Notes: generated by a model not told the origin, from the letters alone. A DNA stretch of 44,858 bases from UBA9337 sp036584565 (GCA_036584565.1 JAZHDF010000082.1:1-44858); one strand, 5' to 3'. Shown: positions 1 to 7,461, counted from the first letter of the stretch. Numbers and translations: made by a program.

Positions 1-1
1 A

Positions 2-54
2 GATTTAATTAGAATTTTACATAAATATTAATTAGTTTGATGGTCTAGAGCCTT
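2..54. repeat. Terminal inverted repeat, left copy
   Basis: These 53 bases are the exact reverse complement of 44806-44858 at the other end of the window. The repeat ends at the stop codon of the glycosyltransferase gene. At the other end the same sequence supplies an in-frame TAG just upstream of the MmeI-like fragment. It could be a true inverted repeat in the genome, or the shared k-mer at which a metagenome assembly graph branched; the sequence cannot distinguish these. Confidence 0.9.
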
Positions 55-1178
55 TATAAATATTTTTTTAATACCACCATTCTACTTCCAACTTGTCTAT
101 TAATTGAAAAAACTTCCATAAAACTTTCTTGGCAATTTAAAGCCAAATCATATAGCTTATTCGTATCAGAATAAAATTTCATTATTTTATCAACTATTCT
201 CTCTGCATCAATAGGAATAATACAAATATCTTTCTTGTTGGTAAATTTTTGATTCATATTTAATTCATCTGAGCAGAAAACCGCTACTCCTGAAAGTCCT
301 GCCTCCACGCAACTTCCAGTTGGAAATCCATCGAAGCTTCCAGGCATTAAAACATAAGGACGATTAGGAGAAAGAATTATATCCATTTTTGAATAAAACT
401 CGGGGAAAAATTCCCTATATTTTAAACCGTAAAACTTTATTCTACCGGTTAGCTCATCAGCGGGAATATCAGACTCATCATATGCCCCCACAACATGAAA
501 ATTTATATTTTTTGCTTTTTTAACTAAAATCTTTGCAACATCTATAAATATATCATAGCCCTTATCCAAACCTCTATCCATATATTTATTAGCTACAAAA
601 CAAATATCCAAAGTGTCCTTCTCTTTTTTATAATATTTTTTTGACACACTATTGCTCTCATAATAATCCGAAGGCAAAACTCCGCCATATATAAATTCTA
701 TCTTATCACCTGAACAAAACTTATTTTTAATCAAATAATCAAAAGAGTTTTTTTGTGTTACAATTATTTTTTTTAAATATTTTGAAGCACAAACTTTCCT
801 CAATTTATCATCACTCTCTTTTTGATCTATCCAAAACCCTCCTCCGGGATATAAAGTAAAAACAAAGGGAATCTTATTTTTCTCAAATATATCTAAAAAA
901 TTATACGCATTATTTAAAAAAATTGTATAGAAAAGAGATGCTGAATATTTTCTAGAGTAATCAAATTTTTTAACCCTATCTTTAAAATTAGAAAAAGTTG
1001 CATCGTACTCTAATTTATATTTATCAAAATCAGTTGCCGTAGAATATATTTCAACATTCTTAAGATTATCCAAATAATAGTTAAATTCAGCTATTCTAAA
1101 GCCGCTCAAAAGATAAGGAAAAAGATCATCTAATATTATTAGTTTATTAGATTTAAAAAAATTATTCAAAAAATTCAT
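54..1178 (-). CDS. Glycosyltransferase, GT4-like
   Basis: A predicted cytoplasmic sugar transferase of about 374 residues with a two-domain GT-B layout. The C-terminal half carries the nucleotide-sugar binding signature GSFDGFPTGSCVEAGLSGVA, matching the E-x7-E-type region of family 4 enzymes, and the N-terminal half has an LYPGGGFW loop. The ATG at 1176-1178 was preferred over an upstream TTG two codons earlier. The stop of the wzt gene is 14 bases upstream, so the two are probably co-transcribed and the enzyme likely builds the polysaccharide that the Wzt/Wzm exporter moves. Its 3' end coincides with the terminal inverted repeat, so its natural downstream context is unknown. Donor and acceptor sugars cannot be read from sequence. 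Confidence 0.8.
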   Translation of the reverse strand: MNFLNNFFKSNKLIILDDLFPYLLSGFRIAEFNYYLDNLKNVEIYSTATDFDKYKLEYDATFSNFKDRVKKFDYSRKYSASLFYTIFLNNAYNFLDIFEKNKIPFVFTLYPGGGFWIDQKESDDKLRKVCASKYLKKIIVTQKNSFDYLIKNKFCSGDKIEFIYGGVLPSDYYESNSVSKKYYKKEKDTLDICFVANKYMDRGLDKGYDIFIDVAKILVKKAKNINFHVVGAYDESDIPADELTGRIKFYGLKYREFFPEFYSKMDIILSPNRPYVLMPGSFDGFPTGSCVEAGLSGVAVFCSDELNMNQKFTNKKDICIIPIDAERIVDKIMKFYSDTNKLYDLALNCQESFMEVFSINRQVGSRMVVLKKYL

Positions 1179-1192
1179 ATACAATATTTAAG

Positions 1193-2476
1193 CTATTTCC
1201 ACTCGTAATCAAGAGAAATTATACCCTCCTTTAATTCAGAGGAGATTATTTTAAACAGTTTTGATTTATCTATAAATGCATACAATGATGCTGAAGAAAA
1301 ATTTTCTCCAACTACACTGGCCTTTATATAATAAGTGCCACTTAAAAGAGAAAGATTTTTTAAATCAACTTGAAAATATCCGTTTTTTAAGTTATTCTCA
1401 GTGTCAAAATTATCTGCAATTGTGCTTATACCAAAAAGATAAATATTCTGTAAATTATATAATCCAAATCCAAAATTTATTTTTTTTATTTTTTTATCTA
1501 ATAAGTTAAAATATATTTTTACTGAAACGCAATCCTTAGTTTCAAAAACATTTTTTGATTTTCCTTCTTCATTTAAAAATTCTACTCTGGTTATTTCGGC
1601 AATTTTTTGAGGATTAATTTCATCTTTTTCAACTATATCAACTTTCACACTATCAGCGCTGGAAAGTCTCAACTCCTCATCCTTTATATTCCCTTGTATG
1701 TATTCATTAGCTACCTCATCTGCTTTGCCGATTTTTATAATTTTCCCATTTCGAAGCAATAATGCCCGATCACAATACCTCTCTACTACAGAGATATCAT
1801 GAGTAACAATTATTACTGTCCGGCCCATATCCCGATATTTGTTGAATTCTTCGAGGCATTTGGATTGGAAATTACTGTCTCCCACGGCGAGGACTTCGTC
1901 CATCAGGAGGATGTCCCGATTGGCATGGATTGAGACTGAGAAAGCCAAGCGAACTTGCATTCCGGAGGAGTAATTTTTGAGCTTTTGGTCAATAAACCGC
2001 TCCAACTCCGAGAATTTGACGATGTCATCGAATTTTTTGTCAATTTGTTTCTTGGTCATTCCCAGGACTGTGGCATTGAGATAAATATTGTCCCGCCCGG
2101 AGAGTTCGGGATTAAACCCGATGCCTAGCTCGAGAAAGGGCGAAATCATTCCATGCACTTTAACCTTACCTTTGTCGGCTTGATAAATCCCGGCCAGAAT
2201 CTTGAGCAGGGTGGATTTGCCCGAGCCGTTTCGTCCGATCACGCCGAAAAATTCTCCCTTTTTCACCTCAAAAGAGACATCCTCCAGAGCCTTGAATTCC
2301 TCATAAGAAGAACCCCCTCCCTGCCCTCCCCCTAAAATGGGGAGGTGCACGGATGATAAACCGCTCACCACCGCCCCGCGCAAACTGGTGATTTTTTCAT
2401 GCGGAATCCGAAAGGTCTTGCTGACATGATCAACTTTTATAGCGATATCTTTGTTTTTATTTAAATCCTTTTTCAT
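1193..2476 (-). CDS. wzt: Polysaccharide ABC exporter ATPase (Wzt/TagH-like)
   Basis: ATP-hydrolysing subunit of an ABC-2 polysaccharide exporter, 427 residues. The Walker A motif GRNGSGKST lies near residue 80, the signature YSSGMQ near 167 and the Walker B/D-loop DILLMDEVLAVGD near 190. An N-terminal extension and a roughly 150-residue C-terminal beta domain are typical of Wzt proteins that select the terminal sugar of O-antigen-like chains. The usual partner permease is encoded at 11502-12278 rather than next door. The first 62 codons and a few bases upstream are duplicated exactly at 3923-4116. The start codon lies directly beside a divergent promoter (2477-2504). The glycosyltransferase follows 14 bases downstream. 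Confidence 0.9.
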   Translation of the reverse strand: MKKDLNKNKDIAIKVDHVSKTFRIPHEKITSLRGAVVSGLSSVHLPILGGGQGGGSSYEEFKALEDVSFEVKKGEFFGVIGRNGSGKSTLLKILAGIYQADKGKVKVHGMISPFLELGIGFNPELSGRDNIYLNATVLGMTKKQIDKKFDDIVKFSELERFIDQKLKNYSSGMQVRLAFSVSIHANRDILLMDEVLAVGDSNFQSKCLEEFNKYRDMGRTVIIVTHDISVVERYCDRALLLRNGKIIKIGKADEVANEYIQGNIKDEELRLSSADSVKVDIVEKDEINPQKIAEITRVEFLNEEGKSKNVFETKDCVSVKIYFNLLDKKIKKINFGFGLYNLQNIYLFGISTIADNFDTENNLKNGYFQVDLKNLSLLSGTYYIKASVVGENFSSASLYAFIDKSKLFKIISSELKEGIISLDYEWK

Positions 2477-2483
2477 TTGACAA
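2290..2483. repeat. 194-bp direct repeat, copy 1 (wzt 5' end)
   Basis: Identical by eye to 3923-4116. It covers codons 1-62 of wzt, the start codon and the bases up to TTGACAA, which is the -35 box of the divergent RNA promoter. Identity stops abruptly at both edges. The segment between the copies holds an RNA gene, a broken DUF3800 gene, an IS200-like element and a chimeric gene fragment. Confidence 0.95.
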
Positions 2484-2504
2484 ATTTTATTTTAGGTGTA
2501 TAAT
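2477..2504 (+). promoter_or_regulatory. Sigma70-like promoter of RNA candidate 1
   Basis: A perfect TTGACA at 2477-2482 and a perfect TATAAT at 2499-2504 with a 16-base spacer, reading away from wzt. Transcription would start near 2511. Confidence 0.75.
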
Positions 2505-2510
2505 ATAATT

Positions 2511-2594
2511 AAAGTTAGCTGAACACCGACCGTATGGCGGGTCTCCTCTTTTGGAGGATAGGCTCTTCCCCCTATAAACGGGGGTTTTATTTTT
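2511..2594 (+). ncRNA. Candidate structured RNA 1, convergent to DUF3800
   Basis: About 84 nt downstream of a consensus promoter with no usable ORF. Visible helices are GACC with GGTC around 2527-2543, TCTCC with GGAGG around 2542-2557, and an intrinsic terminator CCCCC (2568-2572) with GGGGG (2580-2584) followed by a T-rich tract. The terminator abuts the stop codon of the minus-strand DUF3800 gene (2594-2596). I recall candidate RNA motifs reported near DUF3800 genes in metagenomes; membership here is untested. Confidence 0.55.
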
Positions 2595-3173
2595 CACAAG
2601 CTTTTTACTATTCCATTTTTCATAAGCTCATTTAGAATTTCCAACGCCCATTTATTTTCAGCCTCAGCATCCCTAATCAAGCCGCAAACAGCATCAACCA
2701 ATCTTATAAAAGCATTATTTTCATCTTTTTTTATGCCCCTTATTTTCTTAGTTTTTATTCTCAATTCTCTGATTCCCCGAGTAAAAATTTCAATTTCTTT
2801 TTTCTTAAATCCATCTACAAAAATAGTTGCTTTGTAATTTTCGTTATTGCTAACCTTTTTTAATATAGCTCTAGCTGTCGCATATGATGTTAGATTTATG
2901 TATTTTTCTTTATCTCTAAATTTATCAAAAAATATTCCACCTTTTAACTCTTTAATTTTAGAAATACTTTCAATATATGACTTTCTATATTGAAATTTAG
3001 ATTTATTCCATTTTGCACTCTTTTTTCCACTTTCTTTTTCAATTAATTCTAATCTTTCTAAAATATTCTCTCTCCCTTTTTTTAAAAATTAAAACACTCA
3101 CCACAAAGATTATCCCTTCCGTATCCTGACCAGATTCATCAACGTAAGCATAAATTTTTTTATTTTTAATGAA
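2594..3173 (-). pseudogene. DUF3800 protein, frameshifted and missing its start
   Basis: A decayed gene read from two frames. The 5' part (about 3084-3173) encodes KKIYAYVDESGQD, the typical DUF3800 N-terminal beta-hairpin with its first acidic residue, an RNase H-like predicted nuclease fold. The 3' part (2594-3076) encodes the rest, including ATIFVDGFKKKE and the acidic LVDAVCGLIRDAEAEN region. The halves are joined by a -1 shift in an A7 run (minus strand; 3077-3083). No ATG precedes the 5' part, because the IS200-like element begins at 3176. This is either a pseudogene, or a -1 slippage site, or an indel in the assembly. DUF3800 function is not established. Confidence 0.75.
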
Positions 3174-3175
3174 TT

Positions 3176-3733
3176 ACCCCGCAGCAAGCTGGCGGGGTAT
3201 CTGGTGCCTGCACTAGATACCTTCAAATAATCTTGCTTGCGTAGAGTAATGTTTTTTATAATTTCTTCCTTGATTTTTTACATAATTTTTTATCGTGTCT
3301 GCTCCTGCGTATAGTCCTACTGTGTTTATGTAATAACCGCTTGTCCAAAACTTTCCGCCCCAAAGCATCTTTTTTATTTCAGGATGGTATTTGAATAGTT
3401 CTCTGGCAGTAATACTTTTTATTATTTGAACTATGTTTTTAGGTGCCATCGTTGGAATACTTTGGACTAGAAAATGCACATGATCGCTATCGTCTCCAAT
3501 TTCCATAAAATGAATTTCGAATCTTTCTCCAATTTCTATGCAGACACTTTTCAATGTTTCAGCCACTCTTTCATTAATTACTTTTCTTCGGTAGCCTACG
3601 GGACAAACAATGTGATATATCAATGCACTTTTGTTGTGTGATCTTCTTATGTGTTTATCTTTATCTATTTCCATTACTACAGTATAACATATCACTGGAT
3701 TATATATGTGTCCCCGCAGCAAGCTGACGGGGA
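3176..3733 (-). mobile_element. IS200/IS605-like insertion sequence
   Basis: A roughly 558-bp element bounded by two near-identical hairpins in the same orientation, at 3176-3198 and 3711-3733. Each has a C/G-rich stem around AGCAAGCT. Same-orientation subterminal hairpins without terminal inverted repeats are the rule for IS200/IS605 elements, which move as single-stranded DNA. It contains one gene, tnpA. The exact cleavage sites are not determined. Confidence 0.75.
3213..3674 (-). CDS. tnpA: IS200-like transposase TnpA (Y1 HUH family)
   Basis: Single-strand transposase of about 153 residues, the usual size for this family. The HUH metal-binding motif is in DHVHFLVQSIP and the catalytic tyrosine is probably in the helix GLYAGADTIKNYVKNQG near the C-terminus. 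The ATG at 3672-3674 (MEIDKDKH) fits the family better than the longer reading to 3722, which would run into the right-end hairpin. A 7-bp hairpin (3196-3221) overlaps the stop codon. No tnpB accompanies it. It lies directly upstream of the broken DUF3800 gene and may have removed that gene's start. Confidence 0.88.
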   Translation of the reverse strand: MEIDKDKHIRRSHNKSALIYHIVCPVGYRRKVINERVAETLKSVCIEIGERFEIHFMEIGDDSDHVHFLVQSIPTMAPKNIVQIIKSITARELFKYHPEIKKMLWGGKFWTSGYYINTVGLYAGADTIKNYVKNQGRNYKKHYSTQARLFEGI

Positions 3734-3737
3734 ATAT

Positions 3738-4109
3738 TTATGATTCAATATTTTTTTCATATCCCACAAGAACAAAAATAAACCCCACCGTGCCCCTAAA
3801 AGGAGTCAGCGCGGGTGGTTTTAATACTCTAATATTATCATATATTTTTTTACTTATCAACCCCGTAAATTTCTCAAAGAACCCATCATCCAGCGCCCCG
3901 ATCACACTTACGACGGGATAAACCTTGAATTCCTCATAAGAAGAACCCCCTCCCTGCCCTCCCCCTAAAATGGGGAGGTGCACGGATGATAAACCGCTCA
4001 CCACCGCCCCGCGCAAACTGGTGATTTTTTCATGCGGAATCCGAAAGGTCTTGCTGACATGATCAACTTTTATAGCGATATCTTTGTTTTTATTTAAATC
4101 CTTTTTCAT
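3738..4109 (-). pseudogene. Chimeric fragment: wzt N-terminus fused to another gene's tail
   Basis: The first 62 residues are identical to Wzt, ending before the Walker A motif. The remaining 61 residues (from VYPVVSVIGALDD to GYEKNIES) are unrelated to Wzt. That tail resembles the C-terminal end of a BadF/BadG or sugar-kinase-like ASKHA protein (the VIGALDDGFF and PPALTPFRG segments), but this is a weak guess. The junction is the left edge of the 194-bp duplication. No functional ATPase can be made. It probably records a recombination event. Confidence 0.75.
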
Positions 4110-4116
4110 TTGACAA
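3923..4116. repeat. 194-bp direct repeat, copy 2 (wzt 5' end)
   Basis: Second copy of 2290-2483, offset by 1633 bp with no difference seen. Its right edge is again TTGACAA, beyond which a different promoter spacer and a different RNA follow. Confidence 0.95.
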
Positions 4117-4138
4117 GTTTTTAAAAAGAGTGTACAAT
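4110..4138 (+). promoter_or_regulatory. Sigma70-like promoter of RNA candidate 2
   Basis: TTGACA at 4110-4115 and TACAAT at 4133-4138 with a 17-base spacer. The -35 box belongs to the duplicated segment, while the -10 box is outside it. Transcription would start near 4145. Confidence 0.7.
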
Positions 4139-4144
4139 GTAAAT

Positions 4145-4202
4145 AGAATAAATCTCGGCCAGAAGTTTATACACTTCACATCGTTAGGCGGAGATTTTTT
4201 TA
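4145..4202 (+). ncRNA. Candidate structured RNA 2, convergent to small nuclease gene
   Basis: About 58 nt formed by one long hairpin: AAATCTC (4150-4156) pairs with GAGATTT (4191-4197), then GCC with GGC, with an inner hairpin GAAGT/ACTTC. It ends in a T-run (4195-4202) that touches the stop codon of the minus-strand gene at 4203. The whole RNA therefore looks like a terminator hairpin with a branched head. No ORF is present. Confidence 0.5.
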
Positions 4203-4601
4203 TTATCCTGGAGGAAAACACGACATAAAATATTTTTCACCTTTTTTGTTCTCTTTTATCTGAACATAAAATAATTCTCTCTCTTTGGTCATACCGGCAA
4301 ATCTATAAAATACTTCTTTTCCGTTCTCCTTTATTATAGGTTTATTTTTTGAATATTTTATCAATTCGATCGCGGCTTTAAAATATTTAAGCCTTTTCAT
4401 TCTTTCTCTGGGAGACTTTTGAAAGATATGTTTTTTAAAATAATCAAAAAATACTTTTTCTTTTTTAAAATAGGCAGACCTTAAATAAGTTTTTCTTTTA
4501 GTTTTTTTCTCTATTTCATTATACAGGCGAAATGCATTTTTTAACACCTCTCCGTAACTACTACCGGAAATTTTCTTGGATTTCGTCTGATAAGGTATCA
4601 T
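4203..4601 (-). CDS. Small putative RNase (possible BECR-fold), 132 aa
   Basis: A basic 132-residue protein not recognised with certainty. The segment RMKRLKYFKAAIELIKYSKN followed by FYRFAGMTKERELFYVQIKE and a C-terminal KYFMSCFPPG resembles phage-associated Barnase/EndoU/colicin/RelE-like (PBECR) nuclease domains: a helix, then antiparallel strands with a terminal S/F-P motif. No catalytic residues can be named with confidence. It could equally be an uncharacterised phage-type protein. It lies between two predicted RNAs: candidate 2 is convergent at its 3' end, and the promoter of candidate 3 begins 14 bases beyond its start codon. No signal peptide or membrane segment is visible. Confidence 0.45.
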   Translation of the reverse strand: MIPYQTKSKKISGSSYGEVLKNAFRLYNEIEKKTKRKTYLRSAYFKKEKVFFDYFKKHIFQKSPRERMKRLKYFKAAIELIKYSKNKPIIKENGKEVFYRFAGMTKERELFYVQIKENKKGEKYFMSCFPPG

Positions 4602-4614
4602 AATTTTTATCTAA

Positions 4615-4643
4615 TTTACTTCTCCATCAAAAAAGGATATAAT
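4615..4643 (+). promoter_or_regulatory. Promoter of RNA candidate 3
   Basis: TTTACT at 4615-4620 and a perfect TATAAT at 4638-4643 with a 17-base spacer. It is divergent from the gene at 4203-4601. Expected start near 4650. Confidence 0.55.
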
Positions 4644-4649
4644 ACTCTT

Positions 4650-4717
4650 GTGGTTGATATTATTCATTTCAGCTATTAAAACAAGCGTCGCTCGTTGTGG
4701 GCCATGGCTTGTTTTTT
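4650..4717 (+). ncRNA. Candidate structured RNA 3, convergent to DUF3800 remnant
   Basis: About 68 nt. AAAACAAGC (4678-4686) pairs perfectly with GCTTGTTTT (4707-4715), with an inner GCTC/GGGC helix and a T-run to 4717. A second small hairpin with a T-run follows at 4723-4741. The nearest minus-strand gene is the DUF3800 remnant whose readable part ends at 4776. Layout matches candidates 1, 2 and 4. Confidence 0.45.
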
Positions 4718-4775
4718 AATTAAGCGCATTGATGCTTTTTGACCTTGGATTTATTGCAATCAAATATGGTTGCCC

Positions 4776-4982
4776 TTATTTTACATTCGCCCCTTTTAAT
4801 TCTTCTCTATAATTAAATCTCTACCTTGTCTTTCTTATTTCATTATACATCTTTTCGGGTCTATTGATTTTTATAATTCCTATGGCAAAAAATCTATCTC
4901 TTTGACTGTTAATAAGCCCCGTTTCATCCATAAAGCAGAAAGAGCTTCTTATCTTTTTAAATTGATTTTTATCTTTTTCCAT
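4776..4982 (-). pseudogene. DUF3800 protein, N-terminal remnant
   Basis: From an ATG at 4980-4982 it encodes a DUF3800-type N-terminus: SSFCFMDETGLINSQRDRFF carries the MDETG acidic hairpin, followed by AIGIIKINRPEKMYNEIRK. An in-frame TAG at 4821-4823 interrupts it. The same frame continues RFNYREELKGANVK to a second stop at 4776, about where a full gene should continue for another 150 or more residues. A TATAAT on the minus strand ends seven bases before the ATG, so transcripts would be leaderless. Confidence 0.65.
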
Positions 4983-5005
4983 TTTTATATTATACACCCA
5001 TAGGG

Positions 5006-6277
5006 CTAGTTAAAAAAGTTTTTTAAATCAACCAAGAGAAATTTACTGAGAGGTAAAAATATAATATTAATACCATCATTCTCTTGTCGTGACTCCAGAC
5101 TTCGCGTTATCACAAACACTTGATTAGTTTTGAGCTCTATCGCAACATTTCTAATTGTGTCCAGCGCTCCCTTATTGAGTTCATCAAATTTATCAATATA
5201 TTTAGATTCCACCAATACTATATCTTTTTTTTCATTAATAAACACAAAGTCGATTTCTCGTTGATTTTCATAATAAAAATTTACTTTAAAATTTGTACTT
5301 AAAAATTTATACAGAATATTTTCCGCCGCACTTCCCAGATTAAATTTGCCTGATAAATTATGTAACATCCCGGTATCATGCAAATAGAATTTTTTAGCCG
5401 AATATATTTTTTTACTGCGTGAAGTTGAAAATCGCTCTATTTCTTCGACAATAAATGTTTGCTTCAGAAAATTTACATACTCCTTTGCCGTGTCTACTGT
5501 TATTCCAAGAATTTTTCCCAATTTCGTAAAACTTGTCTGGTGTCCGTTTCTGTCAGAAAGAAGCAATAATAAATCACGAATAATATCCGGATTTTTAATG
5601 CCGTGCATATACACGATATCTTTAAAAATAATCGCTTCCAGCAAATCCGTAAAGTAACTGCTATCCTCTTGCAAAATATATTCCGGATATCCGCCCAGTC
5701 TTATGTATTCCTCCAGATATGCGGTATATTTATACCCCTCTGCACTGGAAATATCCACATTCTTAAATTGCAAAAATTCTTCAAAACTCAATGGATCGAT
5801 TTTAAATTTTTCATATCTTCCCGTTAAAAATGGGGTTTTCTGAAAAAGTTCCGTACTGGCGGATCCGGATAAAAAAATCTTGACATTCTCCAAGTCCAAA
5901 AGAGACTTCACTTCCTGCTCCCAATCCTTTAAATATTGAACTTCATCAAAAAACAGAAATATTTTTTCATCCCTATCAAGCAGATGTATCTCCCTAAATT
6001 CATTAACCATTTCCAAAATAGAAACTTTTGCGAGACGAGGATGATCAAGAAGCGCATATAAAATATTTTTTGGCGCTATTTTATCCTCCTTAATCAAATA
6101 TTGAATTAATTGTTTCAACAGAGTTGTCTTTCCCACCCTGCGCGATCCCGTAATTAAAACAGCCCGCTTGTGCTTGAGCGATCTTATAAGTTTGGGTAAA
6201 TATTTCTGTCGATAAATCCCGGAATCAAATTCTTTCTTTTCCCACCAAGGATTAGTAACGAATAATATTTCTTTCAT
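5006..6277 (-). CDS. AAA_14/DUF4143 family ATPase
   Basis: A 423-residue ATP-binding protein of full family length. The N-terminal ATPase has Walker A GSRRVGKTTL near residue 44 and Walker B IFLFFDEVQYLKDWE near 105, then sensor-like FLSGSAS and LTGRYEKFKIDPLSFEEF. A winged-helix-like segment follows (LGKILGITVDTAKEYVNFL), and the C-terminal DUF4143 domain ends in a PD-(D/E)XK-like core (NQREIDFVFINE, then VLVESKYI). The role of this family is not established. It is common in accessory regions of archaea and CPR bacteria. The gene has its own promoter with an adjoining 11-bp inverted repeat and little or no leader. Confidence 0.88.
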   Translation of the reverse strand: MKEILFVTNPWWEKKEFDSGIYRQKYLPKLIRSLKHKRAVLITGSRRVGKTTLLKQLIQYLIKEDKIAPKNILYALLDHPRLAKVSILEMVNEFREIHLLDRDEKIFLFFDEVQYLKDWEQEVKSLLDLENVKIFLSGSASTELFQKTPFLTGRYEKFKIDPLSFEEFLQFKNVDISSAEGYKYTAYLEEYIRLGGYPEYILQEDSSYFTDLLEAIIFKDIVYMHGIKNPDIIRDLLLLLSDRNGHQTSFTKLGKILGITVDTAKEYVNFLKQTFIVEEIERFSTSRSKKIYSAKKFYLHDTGMLHNLSGKFNLGSAAENILYKFLSTNFKVNFYYENQREIDFVFINEKKDIVLVESKYIDKFDELNKGALDTIRNVAIELKTNQVFVITRSLESRQENDGINIIFLPLSKFLLVDLKNFFN

Positions 6278-6284
6278 ATAAAAC

Positions 6285-6339
6285 AGTCTACTATGAATTT
6301 ATTCTTTTGTCAATAACTATCGATTAGCAATCGATAGTT
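6285..6339 (-). promoter_or_regulatory. Promoter and inverted-repeat operator of the ATPase gene
   Basis: On the minus strand TTGACA (6308-6313) and TAGACT (6285-6290) are 17 bases apart and end seven bases before the ATG, implying a leaderless mRNA. Directly upstream is a perfect 11-bp inverted repeat with a 3-base loop (6315-6325 and 6329-6339, AACTATCGATT), a plausible regulator site. Confidence 0.6.
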
Positions 6340-6684
6340 TATTGTGCCAATAATACCGAAAACTCCCCTTTTTGACCTTTTTGAACTCAATTGCTTAAAC
6401 TTCACTAATAACGTCAAAACCCTTAAAGCTTCCGGTAATCGAAAGACCGATTACTTTCTTCGCAATGCCCTTTCTCTTTAATAGAAAGTTCATAATTCAT
6501 ACTTAACTATGAACTATTATAAAATAAATACTATAATTATCAAATCAAGCAAAACCATTTAAAAAGCTCTTTTTAAACAAAAACAAACTGGCCATTACAA
6601 AGGCTTTTTTCTTTACTAATTAATTTTATCACCCCAAAAGCCAAAACGCAACTCAACCCCAATCGCCCCCATTCTTCCAACCCA
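6340..6684. other. Intergenic stretch without a supported gene
   Basis: AT-rich spacer between the ATPase promoter and the left repeat pair. A 63-codon reading frame (6573-6764, minus) starts inside the repeat and has no recognisable product. I see no RNA structure or regulatory signal here. Confidence 0.6.
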
Positions 6685-6810
6685 AAACCAAAAGGTAATA
6701 CGAAACCACGGCCGTAAATAAATATTACCTTTTTATTTATTTCTTTTTTCTTATTTATTTGCATCTTTTTGCAAAGGTAATACGAGGCTACGGCCGTAAA
6801 TAAACGTTAC
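6685..6810. repeat. Repeat pair, left copy, downstream of Cas2-like gene
   Basis: It holds two direct copies of a roughly 34-base unit whose ends are inverted (GTAAT and ATTAC or GTTAC) around a central ACGGCCGTAAATAAA. They lie at 6695-6728 and 6777-6810, separated by a T-rich spacer of about 48 bases. The first unit extends to an 11-bp hairpin (AAAAGGTAATA with TATTACCTTTT). The whole block recurs at 7462-7606. Confidence 0.85.
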
Positions 6811-6842
6811 TTTTTTGGCTGCAACCCCGAAACTGAAAATAT

Positions 6843-6875
6843 AATAAAATAAAAATGCCACTTAAGACTTGGTGG
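6843..6875 (-). terminator. Probable terminator of the Cas2-like gene
   Basis: On the minus strand CCACC (6871-6875) pairs with GTGG (6858-6861), followed by a T-rich tail to 6843. It begins six bases after the stop codon. The stem is short, so strength is uncertain. Confidence 0.4.
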
Positions 6876-6881
6876 AAATTT

Positions 6882-7442
6882 TTAAAGATTTTTAAAGAAA
6901 TGTTTTTTGAGTGTTTTTTCATTATCAATCTCTGTGGCTGTAATTACCCGAACATAACGACTGGCGGAATATAAATCGATCAATTGAAGAATGGATTTTT
7001 CATAAGGATACGGGGAGACAAAAACGCTTTGTTGTATTTTAAAAAAATCAAGCTCGTACAGATGTTGACGCAAAATATCCCTGAAAATTCTATCTCTTTC
7101 GGGAATATCAAAAATCACAATTCTCCATTTCTTGTCCCATTTTTTGGGTTTTTTAAAATTTATCGCGCTTCCCATAATATTCAATTTCATCGCCTCCGCC
7201 TCACCCCTTTTGGTAAGGATTAACTTGAAAGATCCGTCGGGCATTTTCTTTTCCTCGATTAATTTTTCTCTGGCAAGCTGTCGGATTGAATAATTGAAAC
7301 TACGCCTATTTAAATTTTTCCATTCGCTTTTTATTTTTTTGAAAGTATTAAAATATTGTTTGGGAGAAGCGGAACAACCCAAAGCGACTCCGCCCAATAA
7401 AATAAGCATTATTTTTTCTTGATTTTTGCCAATTCTATACAT
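6882..7442 (-). CDS. Cas2/PaaX-like protein with winged-helix N-terminus
   Basis: A 186-residue protein. Residues about 1-80 form a winged-helix region (NRRSFNYSIRQLAREKLIEE, then the wing FKLILTKRGEAEA). Residues about 100-186 form a ferredoxin-like domain shared by PaaX C-termini and Cas2: WRIVIFDIPERDRIFRDILR, FFKIQQSVFVSPYP and YVRVITATEID. FDIPE supplies the usual first acidic position. Solitary genes like this are often labelled Cas2 in CPR genomes, but no CRISPR array or other cas gene is present, so a PaaX-like regulator or nuclease is the safer reading. Near-identical repeat pairs flank it on both sides. The upstream one lies within 60 bases of the start codon. Confidence 0.75.
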   Translation of the reverse strand: MYRIGKNQEKIMLILLGGVALGCSASPKQYFNTFKKIKSEWKNLNRRSFNYSIRQLAREKLIEEKKMPDGSFKLILTKRGEAEAMKLNIMGSAINFKKPKKWDKKWRIVIFDIPERDRIFRDILRQHLYELDFFKIQQSVFVSPYPYEKSILQLIDLYSASRYVRVITATEIDNEKTLKKHFFKNL

Positions 7443-7461
7443 ATTTTTCTATAATTTTCAT

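Noticed and set aside
2477..4982. Integron cassette array with attC sites at the 3' ends of the genes
   Set aside because: Hairpins are in the right place, and one (4183-4189) contains GTTAGGC, but the other three lack the paired RYYYAAC/GTTRRRY cores and no integrase is seen.
6573..6764. 63-codon minus-strand ORF
   Set aside because: It starts inside the repeat block, resembles no protein family and is explained by the repeat sequence.
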